Assembly: GCA_002104895.1 (NCBI GenBank)
Contig: MCFG01000143.1
Span: forward strand, 28,501-92,500
From: Anaeromyces robustus
Taxonomy: Eukaryota; Neocallimastigomycota; Neocallimastigomycetes; Neocallimastigales; Neocallimastigaceae
Reading direction: 5' to 3'
Length of the DNA stretch: 64,000 nucleotides
Both the position numbers and the translations under genes were made by a program. The notes under the pieces are model-generated. The model saw only the letters and a list, made by a program, of their open reading frames with translations. It did no database searches and was not told the origin of the DNA. Shown here piece after piece: positions 55,407 through 64,000 of this stretch (positions are counted from its first letter, which is position 1; each line of letters opens with the position of its first letter).

Positions 55407-56976
55407 ATGGAGAACACCGATTTATTGAAACAACAAAAAGAAATTGTATTAAAATTAATAAGACAAAATAAGATTACAAAGTTAAATAATTATATTTTAA
55501 TGAATGATATATCATTAGAAAAAATTAATACAGATAATCATGATGATTTATTACTTTATGTTATTGACAAAAATCTATCATTTGAAATGGTTAAGTTTAT
55601 ATATGAGAAAGAAGGTTATCATACATTAAACTATATCTCTTTTTTCTTGATGGTAATAACGTTTCACCTCTTTTTCTATCATTAATAAAATTAAATTATG
55701 ATTTAGCAGAATTAATTTTAGAAAATGGAGGAGATATTAATATGGATATTGACGGATATGATATAATATTTCATTTATATCAACGGGGTCTAGTAAGTAG
55801 AAAAATGTTAAAATTTTTATTACATCATGGATTTAATATAAAAAATATTAAATATGAAGGTTTTATAAGTAATTTGGATTTTGATTTTATAAAAGTTCTT
55901 TTGAAACATTTCATTTTCAATAATAAATTTATTATAAATTTATTAACTCTGTATCAAACAAATTATCCAATAAGTACTCTTGAATTTAATAGAATGATTA
56001 ATAAAGAAAAACAAAAAATTAATATTCAATGTGAATGGTATTACAGAGCTCTTTATGAAAAAAAATATAAAGAAGTTGAATATATTTTTCAATATGAAGA
56101 TTATAATAATCTTAATGAAAATTTAAATCATTTACTTGATTATATTTTTTATACTAATGTTCCAATCGTAATAGGAGAAAGAAAATATTCTATTTTTATG
56201 AAAGTTTTCAAGAAAGAATTAAACATTCCTTTTGATAAAAATTTTATAACCGATGAAATTAGTAAATTTGCTATTGAAAATGTAACAAATATCACAAATT
56301 TTATTGATAATAATAATTTTTGAAAAATTAAAAAAATATCTTATGATAATATGTTTTTTTTTTAAAAGATTTACATGTATTTCACTTTGATATATTATCT
56401 TTTAATTTATCGAAATGTTCCTTGTAACGAAATTATAAATATTATTAGACTTGTTGAATATGAAAATTACAATTATATTGTTCCAAATTTGATTAAAAAA
56501 GTTCCTGTCACACCAGTAATTTATGCTATTTCAAAAAATAAATTTCTTTTACCAGAATATCTAATATACAAAGGAGCTGATATTAATTTTAATTTTAGTG
56601 ATATAAATAATCAATTCAATACTATCCTAGATTATTTATATAGTAATAAGAGATTAAATAATGCAAATATTAAATATATTATTTAATGACAGGTTTAATT
56701 CAAAATTATAAAAATGATTTACTTGAAGCAATTTTTAAAATTTTACCACCAAAACAATTTAATGATGAATGGTATACAACTTCATTAATTGTTAATAATC
56801 TTTCTTTAATAGATCTTTTATATAATAAAGATAATAAAGGAGAAAATATTAAAATAAATAATTTATTCGAATACCTTTACAATTTAAATGACAATAGTTT
56901 AATTCAAAGAGTATATGAAAATACAAAAGTTGGCAAATTACTTGAGGCATTAATAAATTCTATGAATAATTACTAA
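55407..56976 (+). pseudogene. Ankyrin-repeat-like protein, frame-broken
   Basis: Four consecutive pieces: 55407-55685 (from ATG, MENTDLLKQQKEIVLKLIRQ), about 55687-56323 (LDGNNVSPLFLSLIKLNYDL, then AELILENGGDINMDIDGYD), 56375-56686 (PVIYAISKNKFLLPEYLIYK, GADINFNFSD) and 56686-56976. The phrases LILENGGDIN and LIYKGADINF match the ankyrin helix-turn pattern, and a repeated structure of about 30 residues is visible. Such proteins are abundant in gut fungi and serve as protein-binding scaffolds. Three frame changes; the rest is conserved, so loss is recent or the base calls are poor. Partners unknown. Confidence 0.65.
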
Positions 56977-57324
56977 TAAAAATTTATTTATATAATAATT
57001 AATATAATTATAAAAACTATTTTTAAAATAGCTTAAAAAAAAATAATAAAAAAACTAATATTTTCATTTTATTAAACAATGATTAATAAGTAATTTTATA
57101 AATAATTTTTATGTATAGTATTGTTAATTATTATTAAATAATAAAATATATTTTCTAAAATGTTTTTAATATATAAAATTATAGATATATATTAAACATG
57201 ATATTATGAAAAAATCAAATAATTATATTATAAATAATCAAAAATATATGTAATTTTGTATTTTTAATCATTATGTAATTAATTTTAACTTGAGTATATA
57301 AATAATCAGAATAAATAAATAAAT

Positions 57325-57409
57325 AAATATATTTTTATATTTCAAATTTAAAATATATTTAAAAAATTTGTAAAATATTTAAAAAAATTTGAAATATAAA
57401 AATATATTT
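57325..57409. repeat. Foldback repeat with perfect 24-bp arms
   Basis: Arms 57325-57348 and 57386-57409 are exact reverse complements with a 37-bp loop. Too small to code; resembles a miniature foldback element. Confidence 0.85.
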
Positions 57410-57908
57410 TTGGTATTTCATATTCTCGTTATTAAAATATATTTAATTTTAATTTATATATTACATTTAAAATCTCGTTATTTTGAATTTTTCTATATGC
57501 TAAATTTAATATAAATACATCAAAATTTTTAATTTTTTTTAAATCATTTTAATTACCAAAATTTAAAAAAAATATTCTAAAAAAAAATAAAATTTATTAA
57601 AACATATATACTTTTTATAATTATTAATTATTATTTTTTTTCTTTAAAGTATTATTTCATTTACATATTAATAAATTAAAATTTTTTAATTCATTAAATA
57701 TTTATAAGACTCAATTAGTTTTAATAACAAAAATGAAAAATAATGAAATATTTGACCAAAAATTTAATAAATAAAAAGTTATAATAATAATAAAAAAGAA
57801 GAAATAAATTTTTTTTATAATATTAATTCAACTACGTTGTATTAAAAATGTATTAAAAATGTATTTAAAATGTATTCAAATTCATTTTAATTATAATTTA
57901 ATTTAATT

Positions 57909-57909
<1 letters not shown>

Positions 57910-57960
<51 letters not shown>
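57910..57960. repeat. Poly-A tract, 51 bases
   Basis: An uninterrupted run of A. No retroposed coding sequence is recognisable immediately 5' of it. Confidence 0.95.
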
Positions 57961-57962
<2 letters not shown>

Positions 57963-59391
57963 AATAGTTGAAGAATTTTCAATTTTATCATCAGTTATGA
58001 AAATTGTAAAGATTTAAAGATTTCATTCAATTTTATCATCAATTATGAAAATTGTAAAGATATCAAATAAGTAAATAAAGAAGAAAATAAACAAATGTAA
58101 TATAATATATTATAGAAAACTTAAAATAAATAAAGTATTTATAATAATTAAATTCTAATATATATATATAACTTATGGTTATGTTAAAATATTAAAGATT
58201 ATTTTAATAAATTAAGATATTTGGAACACTTCAAATAAAGAAATTTTTACGTTTAGTTAAGCACATAGTTTGAATATATTATTTTTCCAGATTAAATTTG
58301 TTTCATTATAATTGTATAATTTTTTTTTCATTCGAATCTTTTTCACTATGACTTCCTATAATATTTATGTACAAGTTAAATAAAAGTAAAATATAGTTAA
58401 AGTATTTCATATGGTTCATGGTCTTTATATTCTATGGGATATGTCACGTCACCTGTGTTATATTAATATATATATTTTATATATATTACTAATATTTTTT
58501 TTCATTATTAATATATATTAATATATTGCTATTTTGTATATAAACAAAAAAATTTATTATATATAACATAGAACATTATATATAAATTAATATATAAATA
58601 ATAAAATAATTAAGAAAATTAATAATATAATAAATTTATAATAGTATTAAAATAGAAAATAAAAAGTGTTGTATATTAAATATAAAAATATATTTAAAAT
58701 ATTATTTCAAGGTTGTAAAAATTATATAAATTCCAAAATCTCTCTCTCTTTTTTTTTTCTTTCTAAGAAAAGAAAGGTCAATGATGAAATAATAAATATG
58801 AGGTTTAATTCATTAAACTATTTGATAAATATAAAAGAAGAATAAGAGGTTCATTACATTAAATTATCTGATCTGATAAATAAATATAAACAAGTATCAA
58901 ACCACAATAGGAAAAATAAATTTTAAGTATTATTATGTAATGTAATCATTTTTTGTTTAGTAATGAATTATAAATTTATTTATTTTGTTTATAAACATTT
59001 ATATATGGTTTAAGATCATTTCAACAAATTTTTACTATTTAAGTTACGAGCTCTATTTTTATAATATTTAGAAGTTGTAATTAAACCACTAAATATTAAT
59101 TAAACTTTAATAAATTAATTAAATATTATTAAAGAAATAAACAAAAAACAATAAAAAAAAAAAAATAAAGTAAATAAAGTGGACTTTGTACTCATAAACC
59201 TTATTAATACACATTTATATTAAATTAGTCATAATAATTATTATTAGCAAAACATAATCTCGCAATATTTTATTTTTAAATAGCTTGTTTATTACTTTTT
59301 ATTTACATAGAAAAGAAATTTTTATTTTAACAGATCATTATTTAATATAATGATGAATTTATAAAAAAAATTTTTTATAAAAAAAAAATTC

Positions 59392-59517
59392 TTTGATTCA
59401 AACATTTTGTAATATTTATTTATTAATTTCTAAAAATTATAGTAAAAAGTTTTTTTTAAATTAATAAATAAATATTACAAAGTGTTTGATTCAAAGTCTA
59501 ATTAATTTTAATTAGAC
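59392..59517. repeat. Foldback repeat with 38-bp arms plus adjoining small hairpin
   Basis: Arms 59392-59429 and 59458-59495 pair with two mismatches around a 28-bp loop. The right arm abuts a second perfect hairpin, gtctaatt/aattagac, at 59496-59517. Confidence 0.85.
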
Positions 59518-60195
59518 TTATAAGCATTCACTTTTTTTTTTTTTTTTACTAATTTAAATAAATAAATGAATGAATAAATAAATAAATAAATAATAATACT
59601 CTTTATAATATTTCTATTGATTTATGCATTTAAATAAACTAACTTTTTTAATAAAAATAAAAATAATAAAAAATTAATAAAAAAATGATTATTAAAAACA
59701 AAATTTGGGTATATTAATATGAAATTAATTTATAAATATAAAATATTAAAAATATTATAATATATACACATTTTTTGTTCAAAAAAAATTTTTTTTATTA
59801 TTAATCTTCTTATCTATATTTAGTATAATTACTATATTCGTAAGTATTAGTAAATATTTAAATATGAAAATAGTTAAAAATCTAATTGAGAATTTTAATA
59901 AATAAATTTAATTATTTCTTTTTTAGTGTAATAATATAAAATTAAAGTTACTGATTTTCTATTACAAAATTAATTAAATTTATAAATAATAATAAAAAAA
60001 CTTTTTTAACTATATAATAATTAACCAAATATGGAGTTTTTAATGTTTTGTTTTTTTTTTTTGTTTTAATTTTTTTTTTCATTTTATTTTTGTCATCATT
60101 TTTTATATTAATATTAATTTTTTAAATTTTTCTACAATTTATTTTAATTATATATATTAAAATATTATGTAATATATATAATTCATTTATAATAT

Positions 60196-60298
60196 AAAAT
60201 TTAATATATTTTGTTAAAATATTTTTATATATGAAATAAAATTTAATATATTTTGTTAAAATATTTTTATATATGAAATAAAATTTAATATATTTTGT
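60196..60298. repeat. 42-bp tandem repeat, about 2.5 copies
   Basis: ttaatatattttg recurs at 60201, 60243 and 60285, a 42-bp period. The protein frame across it (60122-60409, minus) is an artefact of the repeat. Confidence 0.85.
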
Positions 60299-60850
60299 GT
60301 CCGTAGAAAGTAAATACAGTGTAATAATAATTAAACAAAAAAACCAAGATTTTATTTTATTTTTTACTGTATATATATATATATTTATTAATAAAATAAA
60401 TAATATCAAGATTGAACTTTTTTTTAATTAAATTTTTTATTTAAATATTTAAGATTTTATTCTCACAATATTTTATTTTAATGCTATTTTAATTATTTTG
60501 TAAAAAAGGAATTATATAATAAAGTTTTTAAAAATAAATTAGCATAATAAAATATAATATATTTAAATATATTTAATAGAAAAAAAAAAGGTACATTTTT
60601 ACATTTACTTTTTTTTTAATTTAATTAATACTAATAAATAAAAAAATTTGATAATATTATTACTGTTAATAATCTAAATATTTAATTTATAAGTTATAAT
60701 ATTTTAAATACATTATTTAATATATTCAAAAAAAAAAGTATATATATTTGGTATTTTCTTTTATTTTATTAATTCAATAAAAAAAATTAAATATATTTAA
60801 TTTTTTTATATTGTAAATAAGTTTTTATTTAATATTTAATTTAAGAAAAA

Positions 60851-62332
60851 ATGGTAAAAATTCTTATTTTAGAATTGGTTATATTTTTTATAATTAATAT
60901 TGGTAATGCTTACAATATTAAATGTAAAAAATATTATAATGTCACTGAAAATGATTACTGTGACAAAATAGCTGTAGAAAATGGAATTTCTACAAAAAAA
61001 TTAATGATATTAAATAAAAACTTAAATTGTAAAGAAAATTTAACAGACTTTAATAAAGTTTGTGTTAAAAGTAAAATATCTTTCACTGATTATTTTAATT
61101 TAAATTTTGAAGGCCGCTGTGGAAAAAATTATGGTAAATGTTTCCCAGGACAATGCTGTAATGCTTATGGATATTGTGGTCGTGGCTCCAGTTATTGTAA
61201 GAAAGGTTGTCAATCTGAATTTGGAAATTGTGATATACCTTCTTCTTCTTCTTCTTCTTCTTACCAAGATAAACCTTCTAATGATGATGAGATATATTTT
61301 ATGAGTGCTAATAATAACAGTAATAATAACAATAACAATAATAATAATGAAAAGAAAGACGATGATGAAAAAATTAAAAATAGTATTTTAAATAATGACG
61401 AAGAATATCTTCAAATAAAAAATAATACTATTTTTATCGTAAATGAATATCAAAATTCTTTAGATATTAATATAAAGAATTTTAAAATTAAAAGTTTTAA
61501 CTTTAATAAATGTAAAACAAATTGTATCAATAATTCTGAAAGTATTAAACAAATTATAAATGATGATGATTATTTCTATAAAATTAATGAAATTTTAAAT
61601 TATTTCAATGAAACAATTATAAAAGATGAAAAATTATTTTATAATGGTTGTTTGAGTCAATGTTTATATTTAAATGAATTAAGCGACCTATACCAAAAAG
61701 AAAATATTGAAAATAAAATTTTAGAAATAAAACAAGAAATTGGTAATTTCAATGAATATGAAGATTCAAAAATCAATCATTTAGAAGAAAGAGCTTCTGT
61801 TGACTGTAGTAAATCAAATGTCTATAATAAAGAAGGAAGCAAGGATGGAGGAATTACTATTTATCGTGAAAATAAAAATAATGCCTTTTTACGTTATAAA
61901 AAATGGAATAGAGATGCTAGAATAGATGGTTGTTCTATACCAACTGACCTTGGTAAAAATGAATTAATCCCATTTTTACCTGCTTGTAATGGACATGATG
62001 TTTGTTATAACTGTAATACTAATAAAGGAATTTGTGACCAAGATTTCTTTAGTAATATGAAAAAAATATGTAATTCAGATTATCCATGGTGGAATATTGT
62101 TGCAATAGGTGAATGTATAGTAGAAGCTGGAGTAGTTTTTTCAGCTGTTGATCTTTTTGGATTTAGTTCCTTCGACGAAGATAAGAAATGGCGTGAAAAG
62201 TATGTAGGTACTTCTGCTGGGATTAATAATCCTATGTGGTATTGTGCATGTAGTTCAAATGATAAAAGTAAATTAATGAGTAAAAATTTTTTGATTAAAG
62301 ATTCAAATGGAAATTATCATGATTATTATTAA
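60851..62332 (+). CDS. Secreted LysM / chitin-binding (CBM18) / fungal phospholipase A2 protein
   Basis: 493 codons, intact, from ATG 60851 after an A-rich leader. Residues 1-20 are a signal peptide (cleavage near GNA). About 22-75 is a LysM domain (ending NKVCVK). About 87-129 is a hevein-type chitin-binding module (CFPGQCCNAYGYCG) with eight Cys. Then come a Ser run, a poly-Asn linker and a charged, coil-prone region. About 360-460 is a phospholipase A2 domain with the catalytic pair in CNGHDVCYNC (His about 382) and further paired Cys. PLA2 hydrolyses the sn-2 ester of phospholipids with Ca2+; the two chitin modules would hold it on fungal or other chitin. Likely exported to the wall or medium. 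Function in defence, wall remodelling or lipid attack is inference. Confidence 0.88.
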   Translation: MVKILILELVIFFIINIGNAYNIKCKKYYNVTENDYCDKIAVENGISTKKLMILNKNLNCKENLTDFNKVCVKSKISFTDYFNLNFEGRCGKNYGKCFPGQCCNAYGYCGRGSSYCKKGCQSEFGNCDIPSSSSSSSYQDKPSNDDEIYFMSANNNSNNNNNNNNNEKKDDDEKIKNSILNNDEEYLQIKNNTIFIVNEYQNSLDINIKNFKIKSFNFNKCKTNCINNSESIKQIINDDDYFYKINEILNYFNETIIKDEKLFYNGCLSQCLYLNELSDLYQKENIENKILEIKQEIGNFNEYEDSKINHLEERASVDCSKSNVYNKEGSKDGGITIYRENKNNAFLRYKKWNRDARIDGCSIPTDLGKNELIPFLPACNGHDVCYNCNTNKGICDQDFFSNMKKICNSDYPWWNIVAIGECIVEAGVVFSAVDLFGFSSFDEDKKWREKYVGTSAGINNPMWYCACSSNDKSKLMSKNFLIKDSNGNYHDYY

Positions 62333-63240
62333 AAGAAAAAAATATATATATATATTAATAAAAAACAAACAAAAAAGAAATAACAAATTATAAAAAAAAT
62401 AACAAACTTATAAAAAAAAATAAGAAAAAAGAAAAAGACAAAAAAGAAATAAAAAATTTTTTAAATTAAGAAAAATTAAAAATAAATTATTTTTATAAAA
62501 AAACAAAGATAATTTATAAAACCAAAGAAAAAAAATAAATAATTAAAAAATAAAAAATAAAAAAAAATTATTAAAAAAAAATCAATAAAAATATTAATAT
62601 TTTATATAAATACAATAATATTTTATTAGAAGAAAAAAAATTGTTTATAAAATAATAAAAATATAGATTATTAAAATAATTTCGTAATAAAAAATATAAA
62701 TAATTATTAAAAATTATATAATCTATATAAAATGATATTATTTTTAAATTATTAATATATACAAGTTATATTATATAATAACAATATCATTAGAAAATAA
62801 AATAAAAAATGATTATTATAAGAAACTAGAAACTAAATAAAAAAAAACATATATATTAATTAATATATTTTATTTTATAAATATTATTTTATAAATAATG
62901 TAATATTTTTAGTATAACTAAATAATTAATTATACTATTATACTTTAATAATTGATAACATATTATTATACTTACTAATAAATATTAAATAAATATTTAT
63001 TAGTGATTATTATAATAATTTTATTAAAATAAAAAAAAAATGAAATTCAAAAACTAAAAAAAAAAATAATTTTACACTTTCTTTTTTTTTTATTCATATT
63101 ATTATCATTTGTAAATTATTTAAATGAAATTATTGTTCTTATTATATTCATATTATTATCATTTTTAAATTATTTAATGAAATTAATATTATTATATCTT
63201 TTTAATATTTCAAACAATACAGTAATAATTTATCAGCTTG
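62333..63240. other. AT-rich intergenic DNA, no gene seen
   Basis: A-rich 3' flank of the PLA2 gene followed by low-complexity sequence with a duplicated phrase (ttcatattattatcatttgt-like) near 63090-63170. Confidence 0.4.
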
Positions 63241-63244
63241 AAGT

Positions 63245-63360
63245 TTAATAAAAAATTAAAATTATATCTAAATATTCTGAAATATCAATTATTTCATAAT
63301 TTTCTTCGTTATCATTTTCATCCTCATTCTCATCTTCATAATAATTATCTTTGTGTTATT
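63245..63360 (-). pseudogene. Possible acidic C-terminal exon or remnant
   Basis: Minus-strand frame NYYEDENEDENDNEENYEII then DISEYLDIILIFY ends at TAA 63245-63247. The acidic composition departs from surrounding Ile/Lys/Asn noise, but there is no start or upstream continuation. Could be a trinucleotide-like repeat read by chance. Confidence 0.2.
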
Positions 63361-63840
63361 TTTATTAAATAAATATCTATAAAAAATAAAATAATTGAAA
63401 TTAAATTCATCTTGAATTTTTTAATTTTCATTTTATTGAAAAAATTTTTAATGACTTTTTATAATTAATTGTGGTATTTATTTTGGTTACACAAACAAAA
63501 TTTTTTTATTTTACATACATTTCTCTTTTTATAATAAATTTTGAATTTTTTTAAAATTTATGATTTTTATTACTTTCATTCATATTATTATTAAATACAC
63601 ATTACACCTTATTTTTTATTATTATTTCATTTCATGTGTGTGTAAGTTTTATTTTTTAGTTACACAAGGAAAACTATCTTAATTTTTTAATTTCTTTCTT
63701 TTTAATAATAAAAATGTATAAATAAAAATAACAATTATATATTAAATATACAAAATTTTTATATATTTTTTAATAATAATATTATAATATATATTATTTT
63801 GAATTAGGTATATTTTTTCAAAATAATATATATTATAAAT

Positions 63841-63893
<53 letters not shown>

Positions 63894-64000
63894 CTAAAAA
63901 ATTATAATTAAATATTTTCAATAAATAATTATATATATAATATGATTGAAATTTATTTTACAATAACACTTTAAAAATGTAAATTAAATAATAAAATAAT
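63361..64000. other. AT-rich end of window with 52-base poly-T tract
   Basis: Poly-T at 63842-63893. A short inverted pair (ataatatatattattttgaat / aaaataatatatattataa) lies just before it at about 63779-63838. No gene seen. Confidence 0.6.

Larger units (their letters stand above)
56980..60845. other. 3.9-kb AT-rich intergenic region without a recognised gene
   Basis: Holds several structured repeats (listed separately), a poly-A tract of 51 bases, and a direct repeat of about 37 bp (57977-58013 and 58026-58062, caattttatcatcarttatg). A GC-richer patch near 58340-58460 has no recognisable coding content. Confidence 0.5.

Noticed and set aside
60122-60409. 95-codon minus-strand frame with repeated KYIKFYFIYKNILT
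   Set aside because: Generated by the 42-bp tandem repeat; the repeat explains the pattern.
61107-61304. 65-codon plus frame inside the PLA2 gene
   Set aside because: Overlaps the chitin-binding module in another frame; a shadow.

Overview
The window is nuclear DNA of an anaerobic gut fungus (Neocallimastigomycota; Neocallimastix, Piromyces or a relative is the best guess). Reasons: extreme A+T content with AT microsatellites; a secreted protein joining LysM, hevein-type chitin-binding and fungal phospholipase A2 domains; a decayed pair of fungal dockerin (CBM10-like) modules; Rpn-type PD-(D/E)XK nuclease genes; an ankyrin-repeat relic; and a eukaryotic 28S rRNA fragment. The genus is inference; the AT-rich fungal character is direct.

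Two giant non-ribosomal peptide synthetase (NRPS) loci dominate. One runs leftward from 9935 off the left edge as one unbroken frame of over 3,300 codons (C-A-T-C-A-T-C-A-T-C...). The other runs rightward from 26814 to 48138. It has about seven modules (eight C, seven A and five T domains, some partial) but is cut into about eleven reading-frame pieces by nonsense codons, small frameshifts and two larger deletions. The two are head to head, about 17 kb apart. Their first modules share two oddities: a condensation domain with Arg in place of the catalytic second His, and a first adenylation domain without the Asp that holds the amino group of alpha-amino acids. They are probably old duplicates with the same unusual starter module, and the right-hand copy is decaying or badly assembled. 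A third, reversed NRPS scrap lies at about 49.66-49.90 kb.

Between the synthetases (9.9-26.8 kb) is a repeat-rich gap. It holds a 53-bp tandem array, a GC-richer island with a tRNA-like sequence, a Ty3/gypsy chromodomain fossil, a MULE-like non-autonomous DNA transposon with 9-bp target duplications, a 37-bp array, a frame-broken Rpn nuclease gene, a 17-bp array, a solitary 3' end of 28S rRNA with its downstream spacer, and an aldo-keto reductase with one premature stop. A 30-bp tandem array ends just before the right-hand NRPS start.

Right of the NRPS (48.1-64 kb) are mostly relics: a small Cys-rich gene remnant, dockerins, a second Rpn copy, a CxxC-bearing scrap and a broken ankyrin-type protein. 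They sit among foldback repeats and tracts of about 50 A or T. The only clearly intact gene here is the LysM/chitin-binding/PLA2 protein at 60851-62332.

All domain calls were made by eye from translations. Substrates and products of the NRPSs cannot be named from this sequence.
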